A stretch of DNA of 64,000 nucleotides from an uncultured Croceitalea sp. (GCA_947494805.1 CANLWK010000003.1:186001-250000); one strand, 5' to 3'; counted from the stretch's first letter, positions 9,164 to 17,382 are shown. Translations and numbers: made by a program. Notes: generated by a model not told the origin, from the sequence alone.

Positions 9164-10903
9164 ATGGCAGACAAAAAAGTAAGTATTCTAAAGGCTTTTA
9201 AAACCATTATTTGGCCACGAAGAAATTTAGTTTTTATTGGACTAATTTTAATTGTAATCAGTAAGGCTGCCAGCTTTGTTGCACCGATTTCGTTACGTTT
9301 TTTTTTAGATGACATTGTCCCCAACAAAGACTATGACTTTTTAAAGGTATTGGTTGCGGTGGTCATCTTTGCTTTTTTGGTGCAGGCAATTATGTCATTT
9401 TTATTGACCAAAGTACTGAGTATCCAAGCCCAATACATGATTTCAGAACTACGGGCACAAGTTCAAAAAAAAGTGCTTTCGTTACCCATCCGATTTTTTG
9501 ACAACACCAAATCTGGAGCATTGGTGTCCCGTATCATGAGCGATGTCGAAGGCGTTCGAAATCTTATCGGCACCGGATTGGTACAATTGGTAGGCGGTAC
9601 CATTACCGCAGTAGTCTCTTTAATTCTCTTGTTGCGCATAAGCCCTACAATGACCCTATTGACGTTTATACCTTTGATTTTATTTGCCTTTATTGCGCTA
9701 AAAGCATTTAAGATCATTCGCCCGGTTTTTCGGGAACGCGGAAAAATCAATGCCGAAGTTAAGGGTAGACTGACCGAGACCTTGGGCGGAATTCGTGTTA
9801 TCAAAGGTTTCAATGCAGAAGCGCAAGAAGCCAAAGTATTTGAAAGCGGTGTGGACCGGTTGTACCAAAACGTCAAAAAAAGTTTGACCGCCACAGCGGT
9901 AATGACAAGTTCTTCCACTTTTTTATTAGGATTGGCCACTACGGGTATCATGATGGGCTTTGGTGGTTACAAAATGATGCAGGGCGAATTATCAACAGGA
10001 GAGTACTTTGAATTTACCTTTCTATTGGCTCTTATGGTAGCGCCCATTGTACAAATGAGCAATATAGGTAGCCAATTGACCGAAGCGCTCGCAGGGCTTG
10101 ATCGTACCGAAGAGCTTATGAACAAAACTGCTGAGGCCAATGAGAAAGATCGAAACATCTCGTTGGATGGGATCAAAGGCAACATGACATTCAAAGATGT
10201 TTCATTTGCTTATGAAGAAGACAAAGAAGTACTGCACAATATCAGTTTTAAAGCTGATGCCGGTGAAGTCATTGCCCTGGTCGGAAGTTCTGGTTCAGGA
10301 AAAAGTACCATTGCGGGTTTGGCGGCGAGTTTTCTAAATCCTGATTCAGGTAAGATTACCATTGACGGGCATGACCTATCAAAAGTGCACTTGACCAGTT
10401 TCAGAAAGTATCTTGGTGTGGTTTTACAAGATGATTTTTTGTTTGAGGGCACTATTCGCGAGAATATTCTTTTTCCTAGACCCAATGCTTCAGAAGAAGA
10501 ACTTGATGGTGCCGTCAAGGCGGCCTACGTCAATGAATTTACCGATAGGTTCGATGATGGTCTCGATACATTAATTGGCGAACGGGGCGTCAAACTTTCG
10601 GGCGGACAACGGCAACGTATTGCCATTGCAAGAGCGGTATTGGCCAATCCGAAAATATTGATTCTCGATGAAGCGACCAGCAACCTTGATACCGAAAGCG
10701 AGGCATTAATTCAAAAGAGTTTGGCCGAATTGACCAAGGGCCGTACCACTTTTGTCATTGCGCACCGTCTTAGTACAATTAGAAAAGCAGACCAAATTTT
10801 GGTTATTGAAAACGGACAGATTGCAGAACAGGGCACGCATGATGAGCTGATTGCTTCCGAAGGGCGTTACTATAACTTGTTTACCTATCAGGCTAGGATA
10901 TAG
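9164..10903 (+). CDS. ABC exporter, fused permease-ATPase (MsbA/LmrA-like)
   Basis: From the ATG at 9164 (MADKK) the protein has 579 residues; the longer reading from 9080 adds an unlikely leader. Six membrane helices occupy about 1-310 and a complete nucleotide-binding domain follows: Walker A GSSGSGKST (about 374), Q-loop region, signature LSGGQRQR (about 476), Walker B ILILDEATSNLD (about 497) and H-loop IAHRLST. It should form a homodimeric half-size exporter of lipids or drugs; the MsbA-like length does not prove lipid A transport. It stands alone on the plus strand, flanked by minus-strand genes. Confidence 0.9.
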   Translation: MADKKVSILKAFKTIIWPRRNLVFIGLILIVISKAASFVAPISLRFFLDDIVPNKDYDFLKVLVAVVIFAFLVQAIMSFLLTKVLSIQAQYMISELRAQVQKKVLSLPIRFFDNTKSGALVSRIMSDVEGVRNLIGTGLVQLVGGTITAVVSLILLLRISPTMTLLTFIPLILFAFIALKAFKIIRPVFRERGKINAEVKGRLTETLGGIRVIKGFNAEAQEAKVFESGVDRLYQNVKKSLTATAVMTSSSTFLLGLATTGIMMGFGGYKMMQGELSTGEYFEFTFLLALMVAPIVQMSNIGSQLTEALAGLDRTEELMNKTAEANEKDRNISLDGIKGNMTFKDVSFAYEEDKEVLHNISFKADAGEVIALVGSSGSGKSTIAGLAASFLNPDSGKITIDGHDLSKVHLTSFRKYLGVVLQDDFLFEGTIRENILFPRPNASEEELDGAVKAAYVNEFTDRFDDGLDTLIGERGVKLSGGQRQRIAIARAVLANPKILILDEATSNLDTESEALIQKSLAELTKGRTTFVIAHRLSTIRKADQILVIENGQIAEQGTHDELIASEGRYYNLFTYQARI

Positions 10904-10957
10904 GGTGATGTAAGACTTTTGTATGACACTTTAACTTGAGCTTGCACCCCGTCGCTA

Positions 10958-11287
10958 CTAGACTTCCTCTGGAGCCAGTTCTACTTCTAAACCCTCCAAG
11001 TCTTCTGTAATATGAATTTGACAACCTAACCGACTATTGTCTTCAACATTAAAAGCTTCGGCCAACATCGCATCTTCATCATCTGACTTTTCAGGAAGTT
11101 CATGCTCAGATTTTACATAGCATTGACAGCTGGCACACATGGCCATTCCTCCACAGATGCCAATGGTTCCCTCAGGTGCCAACTCGTAAGAGCGTACCAC
11201 CTCCATCAAGTTCATGTTCATATCGGTCGGGGCATCAACCTCGTGAAGTACGCCGTCGCGGTCGGTTATTTTAATTTTTATGTCCAT
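10958..11287 (-). CDS. 2Fe-2S ferredoxin (adrenodoxin-type)
   Basis: The 109-residue protein has the cysteine pattern Cys45-x5-Cys51-x2-Cys54 and Cys89, the four ligands of an adrenodoxin/Isc-type 2Fe-2S cluster, plus an extra Cys56. The C terminus is strongly acidic, as in ferredoxins that dock on reductases. It lies 418 bp downstream of a thioredoxin-reductase-like ferredoxin-NADP reductase on the same strand, the likely electron donor, and in the same block as NifU- and Mrp-type Fe-S genes. A role in Fe-S assembly or in feeding a cytochrome P450 or desaturase is possible; no such partner is in the window. Confidence 0.92.
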   Translation of the reverse strand: MDIKIKITDRDGVLHEVDAPTDMNMNLMEVVRSYELAPEGTIGICGGMAMCASCQCYVKSEHELPEKSDDEDAMLAEAFNVEDNSRLGCQIHITEDLEGLEVELAPEEV

Positions 11288-11322
11288 AAAGGATTTAGTA
11301 GTTTGGTGTTAGTGGACTAGTG

Positions 11323-11670
11323 TTATTTCATTGACTGTATCAAACCAAAAAGCATTCTTGAAATTTCATTTGATTTTTCAACTAATTCTTCTGATTGATT
11401 CTCTTTTAAGTATTTCAATCTTTCTGACAAATATAACATAGACCTGACTTCACTATTTGAGCTGATTGCGATATACAAAAATCTTGTGAAATCAGTATTT
11501 GTTCTTCTATCGAAACCTTCGGCAATATTGTTGGATATTGATACGGAGGCACGGGTAATCTGGTCTCTAAAAGAATAATCTTTTAAATCAGAAAAGTTCT
11601 CATAAATCAAAACAGAAAAGTCTTGTGCTTTCTGCCATACAATTAGGTCTTCAAACTTTTTCACAGCCAT
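11323..11670 (-). CDS. Four-helix-bundle protein (23S rRNA intervening-sequence family)
   Basis: The 115-residue product matches the S23/IVS four-helix-bundle family: start FEDLIVWQKAQDF, then DQITRASVSISNNIAEG near residues 37-52. The family was first found in intervening sequences inside 23S rRNA genes, forms pentamers, and is related to diversity-generating-retroelement accessory proteins; its cellular role is unknown. Here it is a standalone gene between the ferredoxin reductase and the ferredoxin, with 35-bp spacers on both sides, so it interrupts an otherwise functional redox pair. This suggests insertion into the operon. No rRNA or reverse transcriptase is nearby. Confidence 0.9.
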   Translation of the reverse strand: MAVKKFEDLIVWQKAQDFSVLIYENFSDLKDYSFRDQITRASVSISNNIAEGFDRRTNTDFTRFLYIAISSNSEVRSMLYLSERLKYLKENQSEELVEKSNEISRMLFGLIQSMK

Positions 11671-11705
11671 CCCTAAGTCCTAGTTCCTGTTTCCCTATTC
11701 CTAAT

Positions 11706-12764
11706 TTAATTGATTGCTTTCACCACTGCTTTCGGCGCCTCTTTTTTACTTCCGTCAAAACCCGTCACCCCACCTACAGTGGTATATTTCATAACATACT
11801 TTCTATCTGGAAATATACGTTGATAGGCACTTTGGCACATTAGGGTAGCCTCATGGAACCCACATAAAATCAACTTTAATTTTCCAGGGTAGGTGTTGAC
11901 ATCACCAATGGCATAAATGCCGGGAATATTTGTTTGATAATCCAGTGTATTATCAACCTTTATGGCGTTTTTTTCAATGTCAAGGCCCCAGTCTGCTATA
12001 GGACCTAACTTTGGGGACAGGCCAAAAAGCGGAATGAAATTATCTACTTCAATGGCCATGCGTTCTTTTGAGTCGGTCTTTTCAACTACAACAGTGTGTA
12101 ATGTAGCTTCACCCATTAAGTCAACTACCTCAGCAGGAGTTATCAAGTTGATTTTGCCCAAATTCTTAAGTTCTTGTACTTTCTCGACAGAATCCAATGC
12201 ACCACGAAACTCGTTGCGACGGTGCACCAGGGTAACTTCTGAAGCCACATTGGCCAAAAAAATGGACCAATCCAAAGCCGAATCACCCCCACCGGCAATC
12301 AGTACTTTTTTATTGCGGTATACCTCGGGGTCCTTAATCATGTAGGCTATTCCGTTATCTTCAAACTTTGCAAGGTTTTCCAATTGGGGTTTTCTAGGCT
12401 CAAAGCTTCCCAAACCACCGGCAATGGCAACAATGGGTGCTTGGTGCTTAGTACCTTTGTTTGTGGTCACCACAAAAGAACCATCGTCTAATTTTTCTAT
12501 GGTATCGGCCCGTTCACCCAGTGTAAAACCTGGTTGAAAAGGTTTTATCTGTTCCATCAGGTTGTCGACCAAGTCACCCGCCAAAACCTCAGGAAAACCA
12601 GGAATATCGTATATGGGCTTTTTAGGATATATTTCTGCACATTGCCCCCCAGCTTGGGGCAGGGCGTCAATCAAATGACATTTGAGTTTTAAAAGTCCTG
12701 CCTCAAAAACGGCAAAAAGCCCAGTAGGGCCTGCACCGATTATCAAAATATCTGTTTTAATCAT
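11706..12764 (-). CDS. Ferredoxin-NADP reductase, thioredoxin-reductase-like type
   Basis: The 352-residue flavoprotein has an N-terminal FAD site GAGPTG (10-15), the GGQC..IYP segment (39-47) of TrxR-like FNRs and a second dinucleotide site AGGGDSALDW for NADPH. The redox CxxC of true thioredoxin reductases is absent, which separates the two. It transfers electrons between NADPH and ferredoxin in the cytoplasm. The 2Fe-2S ferredoxin encoded downstream is the natural partner. A TAGCTTTG -7 element lies 20 bp upstream, so it can be transcribed independently of the Mrp/NifU genes. Confidence 0.92.
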   Translation of the reverse strand: MIKTDILIIGAGPTGLFAVFEAGLLKLKCHLIDALPQAGGQCAEIYPKKPIYDIPGFPEVLAGDLVDNLMEQIKPFQPGFTLGERADTIEKLDDGSFVVTTNKGTKHQAPIVAIAGGLGSFEPRKPQLENLAKFEDNGIAYMIKDPEVYRNKKVLIAGGGDSALDWSIFLANVASEVTLVHRRNEFRGALDSVEKVQELKNLGKINLITPAEVVDLMGEATLHTVVVEKTDSKERMAIEVDNFIPLFGLSPKLGPIADWGLDIEKNAIKVDNTLDYQTNIPGIYAIGDVNTYPGKLKLILCGFHEATLMCQSAYQRIFPDRKYVMKYTTVGGVTGFDGSKKEAPKAVVKAIN

Positions 12765-12783
12765 GAAAATAGGTTCAAATGGG

Positions 12784-12791
12784 CAAAGCTA
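12784..12791 (-). promoter_or_regulatory. Probable -7 promoter element of the ferredoxin reductase gene
   Basis: The minus strand reads TAGCTTTG here, an exact match to the flavobacterial -7 consensus TANNTTTG, ending 20 bp before the ATG at 12764. I see no good -33 TTG at the expected distance. The same octamer precedes trmB and pckA in this window. Confidence 0.5.
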
Positions 12792-12828
12792 AACGTTGCA
12801 CTAAGAAAGATTTTATGATTTTTGTCAA

Positions 12829-13068
12829 TTAACTGAGGTTGACCACCTCTTCTATTTGGGGAGCATACTTTTTGATGGTCATTTCAACTCCGCTTTTGAG
12901 GGTCATCTGGTTAACACTGCAACCAATACAATTGCCCTCTAACTTCACTTTGACCGAAGTATCATTATCTATGGATATCAATGAAATATCACCCCCGTCA
13001 CTTTGTAGAAATGGCCTAATCTCGTCTAGGGCCTTCTCAACATTTTGTCTTACTTCTTCTGATGTCAT
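12829..13068 (-). CDS. NifU-type Fe-S scaffold domain protein
   Basis: The 79-residue protein is a free-standing NifU C-terminal (Nfu) domain with the conserved GNCIGC motif, Cys47-x2-Cys50, which binds a transient 4Fe-4S cluster between two monomers and passes it to apo-proteins. Length and the DGGDISL stretch (24-30) are typical. Its ATG overlaps the stop of the Mrp-type ATPase gene by four bases, implying translational coupling and a joint role in Fe-S cluster trafficking. Confidence 0.93.
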   Translation of the reverse strand: MTSEEVRQNVEKALDEIRPFLQSDGGDISLISIDNDTSVKVKLEGNCIGCSVNQMTLKSGVEMTIKKYAPQIEEVVNLS

Positions 13069-14210
13069 GACGTCTTCTTTTTAACGGCAGCACAACCTGC
13101 CATTGTTGTAATTTTTATTGCTTCGGTTGGCGGTAAAGCCGTGTTTCTATTCACGAGCTCTTGAACTACATTCTTTGTTAGGTTTTCAAAAGCTTCTTCA
13201 GTTGGTGTTGCCGTTTGTAAAGCTGCTGGCCTGCCGATGTCACCTGCCTCTCGAATACTCTGCACCAGTGGCATTTCACCCAAAAAGGGCACTTCTAAAT
13301 CAAGGGCCAAGTTCTTGGCGCCGTCTTTACCAAAGATATGATATTTGTTTTCTGGTAGTTCTTCAGGTGTGAAATAAGCCATATTTTCAATAATCCCCAG
13401 TACGGGCACATTGATTGCTTCCTGCTGAAACATGGCCACCCCTTTTCTGGCATCTGCCAAAGCGATTTCTTGTGGCGTACTCACTACTACTGCACCGGTA
13501 ACTGGAAGGGACTGCATGATGCTCAAGTGAATATCTCCTGTTCCTGGTGGCAGATCTAACAAAAGAAAGTCCAATTCACCCCAATGCGCATCAAAAATCA
13601 TTTGGTTCAACGCTTTTGAGGCCATTGGTCCACGCCAAATCACCGCTTGATTGGGCTGGGTAAAAAAGCCTATGGACAACATTTTTACTCCATAGTTTTC
13701 TACCGGCTTCATTTTATTCTTGCCATCAATATTAACCGATAGCGGTCGTTCATGGGCAACATCAAACATGATGGGCATAGATGGCCCATAAATATCAGTA
13801 TCTAACAACCCAACGTTAAAGCCCATTTTCGCCAAGGTAACAGCAAGATTAGCTGTTACCGTAGATTTACCAACGCCTCCCTTTCCAGAAGCCACGGCTA
13901 TAATATTCTGGATACCGGCAATAGGTTTACCCTTTATTTCATTGACTTTTGGTTTTGCGGGCGCATCCACTTTCAAGTTTACTTTGATTTTGGCTTTGGC
14001 ATAGACCTTTTCGTGAATGATCTTCAAAATCTCAACTTCGGTCTTTTTACGGGCCTGCAAACTTGGATTCTTAATGGTCACATCAACCTCAACTTCATCA
14101 CCGAAAACCTGAACATTGGTCACCGCACCGCTCTCGACCATATTTTGGCCTTCGCCGGGCACCGTAATATGCTCAAGTGCCTTCAAAACTTCATTCTTAT
14201 CGACCTTCAT
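13065..14210 (-). CDS. Mrp/NBP35-family P-loop ATPase, Fe-S carrier type
   Basis: The 381-residue protein has an N-terminal MIP18/DUF59 domain (about 1-85) fused to a P-loop ATPase with the deviant Walker A GKGGVGKST (109-117), as in Mrp/ApbC Fe-S cluster carriers. The Walker B-like DLPPGTGD and the ENMAYFT motif are present. The CxxC that many Mrp/NBP35 proteins place shortly after the ENM motif is not there: the segment reads FTPEELPENK. The only near-terminal cysteine is in GCAAVKK. The gene heads the block, with NifU overlapping downstream. The family is certain; the mode of cluster binding is not. Confidence 0.92.
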   Translation of the reverse strand: MKVDKNEVLKALEHITVPGEGQNMVESGAVTNVQVFGDEVEVDVTIKNPSLQARKKTEVEILKIIHEKVYAKAKIKVNLKVDAPAKPKVNEIKGKPIAGIQNIIAVASGKGGVGKSTVTANLAVTLAKMGFNVGLLDTDIYGPSMPIMFDVAHERPLSVNIDGKNKMKPVENYGVKMLSIGFFTQPNQAVIWRGPMASKALNQMIFDAHWGELDFLLLDLPPGTGDIHLSIMQSLPVTGAVVVSTPQEIALADARKGVAMFQQEAINVPVLGIIENMAYFTPEELPENKYHIFGKDGAKNLALDLEVPFLGEMPLVQSIREAGDIGRPAALQTATPTEEAFENLTKNVVQELVNRNTALPPTEAIKITTMAGCAAVKKKTS

Positions 14211-14254
14211 TCCTTCTTATTTATAGCACAGTCGTTTGTATAAATCCTAAATTA

Positions 14255-14262
14255 CAAAGATA
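14255..14262 (-). promoter_or_regulatory. Probable -7 promoter element of the Mrp gene
   Basis: The minus strand reads TATCTTTG, an exact TANNTTTG match, ending 44 bp upstream of the Mrp ATG at 14210. It would drive the Mrp-NifU transcript. A -33 TTG at the usual spacing is not evident. Confidence 0.5.
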
Positions 14263-14338
14263 CGGCCTAGGCCTTAGATTTACTAGCAAGCTGATTGGAA
14301 ATCAATATGGTGCAATAAGGCGGGGTTATGTTATGGGT

Positions 14339-14380
14339 GGTTAGTGGTTAGTGGTTAGTGGTTAGTGGTTAGTGGTTAGT
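14339..14380. repeat. Tandem heptamer repeat, GGTTAGT x6
   Basis: Six perfect head-to-tail copies of GGTTAGT occupy 42 bp, followed by one more G and preceded by GGGT. It is intergenic. Perfect short-unit repeats change length by slipped-strand replication, so the copy number probably varies between isolates. Confidence 0.95.
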
Positions 14381-14569
14381 GAAAATGCTTTTTTGATGAT
14401 TTATCCTAATCATTCAAAAATTAGGAAATAATTATGTCCGCTTTGGGAGTGGCGACTTGTTTTAGTTTGGAAAAAGTTGAATGCATTACAGATTGTTGTC
14501 ACGTCTAACCTGCCCTTGTTGGCAGACAGGCGCAATCGAGACCTAATTACTCTTTATCGCTAAGAGATA

Positions 14570-14896
14570 TTACCCTAGCTCCTTCGCTGGATCCCAAAAG
14601 TGTCTTTGAAAATCAATGATTTGGTTGTCCACCACTTCAACACCTTCATTTTCCAAAAGTTGTTGCATCAGGTTGGTTCCGTCAAAGTGGTGTTTTCCGG
14701 TCAAGGCACCAACTCGGTTGACCACCCGATGCGCAGGCACATCTTTTGCCAGTGAATTGTTCATGGCCCAACCCACCATTCGGGCGCTTCGTGCAGCACC
14801 AAGGTATTTTGCAATGGCACCATAAGAAGTCACACGACCATAGGGTATTTGTTGTGCCACTTCATACACTTTATCAAAAAAATTGGGTTCCTCCAT
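14570..14896 (-). CDS. Alkyltransferase-like protein (ATL), catalytic cysteine absent
   Basis: The 108-residue protein matches the DNA-binding domain of O6-alkylguanine-DNA alkyltransferases (MGMT): YEVAQQIPYGRVTSYGAIA at 11-29 and the helix containing the arginine finger near ARSARMVG (35-42). The active-site PCHRV is PAHRV here (Ala55), so it cannot take the alkyl group. Such ATL proteins bind O6-alkylguanine, flip the base and hand the lesion to nucleotide excision repair. It follows the LysE-type gene by one base and is probably the last gene of the trmB operon. Confidence 0.93.
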   Translation of the reverse strand: MEEPNFFDKVYEVAQQIPYGRVTSYGAIAKYLGAARSARMVGWAMNNSLAKDVPAHRVVNRVGALTGKHHFDGTNLMQQLLENEGVEVVDNQIIDFQRHFWDPAKELG

Positions 14897-14897
14897 T

Positions 14898-15527
14898 TTA
14901 ATTATAAAATATTCGAATCAGGGTTATCATTAATAAAACCAACATTAAAGCACTTAAAATATAGTTGGAATTCTTTGAAAAGCGATTTGTCTTTCGTTCG
15001 AGTTTATTGAAGTAAAAGGTGTAGAGATACAATACTGAAAATGTACCCGTAGCCGCTGCCAAAATAAATACAAGAATATCTTGCGCCTCAAATTTTATCC
15101 ATCCGGCCTTGTTCCACATAGCGTTTAAACTACTGTAATAAGGTATGGTCAATAAGTTCAATGCAGCCAAGAGCATCCCCTTAAAGAAACTGTTCTTTTT
15201 GCTGACCTTTACCGTTTTTATTTCCTTGACTTTGTTCTTTTTGGCCACTACAAAAAAGTATACCGCAAAAAAGGCAAATACTCCAATGGCAATTTTTAAG
15301 AGCCAGTCAATGACCTGCGGATTGTTATACAGAAACTTTGAGATGTAGACCCCAATGAGCGCCTGTATCAGAATCATGGTCGATACCCCAGCACTAAAAA
15401 TAACACCGTTCAGCTTGCCCTTTTCAACGCTGGTCTTGGCCGCGTTCATATTCAACAGCCCAGGAGGTACGGTCGCCATAAAAGCTGCCGAAAAAGTGGC
15501 AAAAAAAAGGATTAACAAGTGTGTCAT
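14898..15527 (-). CDS. LysE-type amino-acid exporter family protein
   Basis: The 209-residue inner-membrane protein has about six helices and the N-terminal PPGLLNMNAAKTSVEKG segment (21-37), the LysE/RhtB-family hallmark (PGP..L in many homologues). It presumably exports an amino acid or similar small molecule; the substrate is unknown. The start codon directly abuts the trmB stop and the stop lies one base before the ATL gene, so the three are one transcript. Nothing links the functions beyond this packing. Confidence 0.8.
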   Translation of the reverse strand: MTHLLILFFATFSAAFMATVPPGLLNMNAAKTSVEKGKLNGVIFSAGVSTMILIQALIGVYISKFLYNNPQVIDWLLKIAIGVFAFFAVYFFVVAKKNKVKEIKTVKVSKKNSFFKGMLLAALNLLTIPYYSSLNAMWNKAGWIKFEAQDILVFILAAATGTFSVLYLYTFYFNKLERKTNRFSKNSNYILSALMLVLLMITLIRIFYN

Positions 15528-16199
15528 TTAGTTGGTGATCCTAAATTGGATATAGGTAATTGATTTTCCTTCTTCAAGATACTGATTTTCATAAAATGTT
15601 TGTATGTTCAGTACTTCTGTAGGGCTTCCTTCATTTTTATAAACATCGTGGTTCGCATAGATAATTTCATGTCCCAAACCATGCAACAAACCCAAGGTGT
15701 ACCCATGCATGAACTCACTATCAGTCTTTAGGTGCAACAAACCTTCGGGCTTTAGAATTTTACGATACTTCGTTAAAAACACTTGATTGGTCATGCGATG
15801 CTTGGTGCGTTTGTACTTGATCTGTGGATCTGGAAACGTGATCCATATTTCAGAGACCTCATTTTCATCGAACAATAGATCCACAAGTTCAATTTGGGTT
15901 CTTATAAAAGCGGCATTGTTCAAATTCTCTTCTAAAGCAGTCTTTGCCCCACGCCAAAAACGAGCCCCTTTGATATCGATGCCAATGTAGTTTTTGTGCG
16001 GATTCATACGTGCCAACCCTACCGTGTATTCCCCTTTTCCACAGCCCAATTCAAGTACTATGGGATTATCATTTTTAAAAAATGAACGCCACTTTCCCTT
16101 TAACGAAAAACCTTTTGTCACTTCTTCCCTTGTGGGTTGTACCACATTTTGAAAGGTTTCGTTCTCTTTGAATCGTTTTAACTTGTTCTTACTGCCCAA
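15528..16199 (-). CDS. trmB: tRNA (guanine46-N7)-methyltransferase TrmB
   Basis: The 223-residue methyltransferase has the SAM-binding motif VLELGCGKGEYT (about 48-59), then IGIDIKGAR, and the TrmB-specific TFPDPQIKYKRTKHR (about 120-134). It makes m7G46 in tRNA variable loops in the cytoplasm. The start is a TTG at 16199: an in-frame TAA lies four codons upstream and no ATG occurs near the N terminus, so the non-ATG start is required. A TAGCTTTG element 22 bp upstream is a likely promoter. Confidence 0.95.
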   Translation of the reverse strand: MGSKNKLKRFKENETFQNVVQPTREEVTKGFSLKGKWRSFFKNDNPIVLELGCGKGEYTVGLARMNPHKNYIGIDIKGARFWRGAKTALEENLNNAAFIRTQIELVDLLFDENEVSEIWITFPDPQIKYKRTKHRMTNQVFLTKYRKILKPEGLLHLKTDSEFMHGYTLGLLHGLGHEIIYANHDVYKNEGSPTEVLNIQTFYENQYLEEGKSITYIQFRITN

Positions 16200-16220
16200 G
16201 ACAAAAAATTAATGTTTTGA

Positions 16221-16228
16221 CAAAGCTA
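16221..16228 (-). promoter_or_regulatory. Probable -7 promoter element of trmB
   Basis: The minus strand reads TAGCTTTG, an exact TANNTTTG match ending 22 bp upstream of the TTG start at 16199, in the 70-bp gap to the divergent glycosyltransferase gene. Confidence 0.5.
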
Positions 16229-16269
16229 AGGAAATCCTTTACTAATGTAGGTGGCGTTTCTTTGTTGCT

Positions 16270-17382
16270 ATGACCAAAACCAAACGAATTTTAGTCGCTC
16301 CACTGAATTGGGGATTGGGTCACGCTACAAGGTGCATACCGATAATCAATGCGCTTTTAGAGCATGGCCATGAGCCTATTATAGCATCTGATGGTGTGGC
16401 GTTGAAACTATTACAGAAAGAGTTTCCCAAACTGTCTTTTGTTGAGCTACCATCCTATAAAATCAAATATGCCGAGAAAGGGAAACACTTTAAGCTTAAG
16501 ATGCTGTGGGATTCACCAAAGGTCTTAAAGGCCATGGCAAAAGAAAAAAAGACAGTGAAAAAAGCAATCAAAGCTTACGGTATTGATGGCATTATCTCAG
16601 ACAACAGACTTGGAGTACGTTCAAAAAAAGTGCCCTGTGTCTTTATCACCCATCAGTTGAACGTGCTGTCTGGAAACACCACATGGTTCAGCTCTAAAGC
16701 CCACCAAAATATCATCAAAAAGTACCAAGAATGTTGGGTACCCGATGTAGCGGAAAAACCTAACCTTACAGGAAAACTGGGCCATTTAAAAAACCCTGAT
16801 GCCAATATTAAATACCTTGGTCCTTTGAGCAGATTTGAAAAGGTCAAGACCAAGAAATTGTATGATCTTTTGGTCTTACTTTCCGGTCCTGAACCACAAC
16901 GGACCCTACTTGAAGAAAAGCTACTTTCAGAATTGGAAGGCTTTCATGGCAATATCCTTTTTGTCAAAGGAAAAGTACAGCAAAAAGCCAAAACCAAAGT
17001 GCTGACCCTGCCCAATGGAAAGATTACCGTTGTCAACTTTATGCAATCGAAAGAGCTTGAACTGGCATTGAACGCCAGTGAAAAAGTACTTTGCCGATCC
17101 GGATACACCACCGTCATGGATTTGGCCAAATTGGAAAAAAAGGCATTCTTTATACCCACACCAGGGCAGTACGAACAAGAGTATTTGGCCAAAAGATTGG
17201 ATAAAAAAGAATTGGTTCCCTACTGTAAACAAGAGGATTTTAAGCTCAAAGAACTAAATAGAATTGAAAACTATAAGGGATTGCAGAAATTTGAAACACA
17301 AATCGACTATGCCTCGCGATTTACCGCTTTCTCAAGTGTAAAAGAAAACTCAGAGCCTACATCAACCTCACTTTCAACATAA
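16270..17382 (+). CDS. Glycosyltransferase (GT28/MurG-like fold)
   Basis: The 370-residue protein begins with VAPLNWGLGHATRCIP (9-24), the N-terminal glycine-rich loop of GT-B enzymes of the MurG/GT28 type, and near residue 277 has CRSGYTTVMDLAKL, matching the donor-nucleotide-binding region. No membrane segment is seen, so it probably acts at the inner face of the membrane. It resembles a Bacteroidota family annotated only as glycosyltransferase; donor and acceptor are unknown. Its last 76 bp overlap antisense the end of the histidine-kinase gene. Confidence 0.82.
   Translation: MTKTKRILVAPLNWGLGHATRCIPIINALLEHGHEPIIASDGVALKLLQKEFPKLSFVELPSYKIKYAEKGKHFKLKMLWDSPKVLKAMAKEKKTVKKAIKAYGIDGIISDNRLGVRSKKVPCVFITHQLNVLSGNTTWFSSKAHQNIIKKYQECWVPDVAEKPNLTGKLGHLKNPDANIKYLGPLSRFEKVKTKKLYDLLVLLSGPEPQRTLLEEKLLSELEGFHGNILFVKGKVQQKAKTKVLTLPNGKITVVNFMQSKELELALNASEKVLCRSGYTTVMDLAKLEKKAFFIPTPGQYEQEYLAKRLDKKELVPYCKQEDFKLKELNRIENYKGLQKFETQIDYASRFTAFSSVKENSEPTSTSLST

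Larger units (their letters stand above)
14211..14569. other. Longest gene-free stretch, with tandem repeat and imperfect hairpin
   Basis: This 359-bp gap separates the Mrp start from the 3' end of the alkyltransferase-like gene. It holds the Mrp promoter element, the six-copy heptamer repeat at 14339-14380 and a short imperfect dyad at 14509-14530 (CCTGCC ... GGCAGACAGG) that resembles the small REP-like palindromes scattered in flavobacterial genomes. No credible ORF or RNA gene is seen in it. Confidence 0.6.

Noticed and set aside
11102-11320. ORFs opposite to real genes, such as those opposite the ferredoxin and leuS genes
   Set aside because: They are shadows in other frames: no signal peptide, motif or conserved start, and the opposite strand carries a well-recognised gene.
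14339-14380. CRISPR array
   Set aside because: The 7-bp units are contiguous, with no spacers, no typical repeat length and no cas genes in the window.
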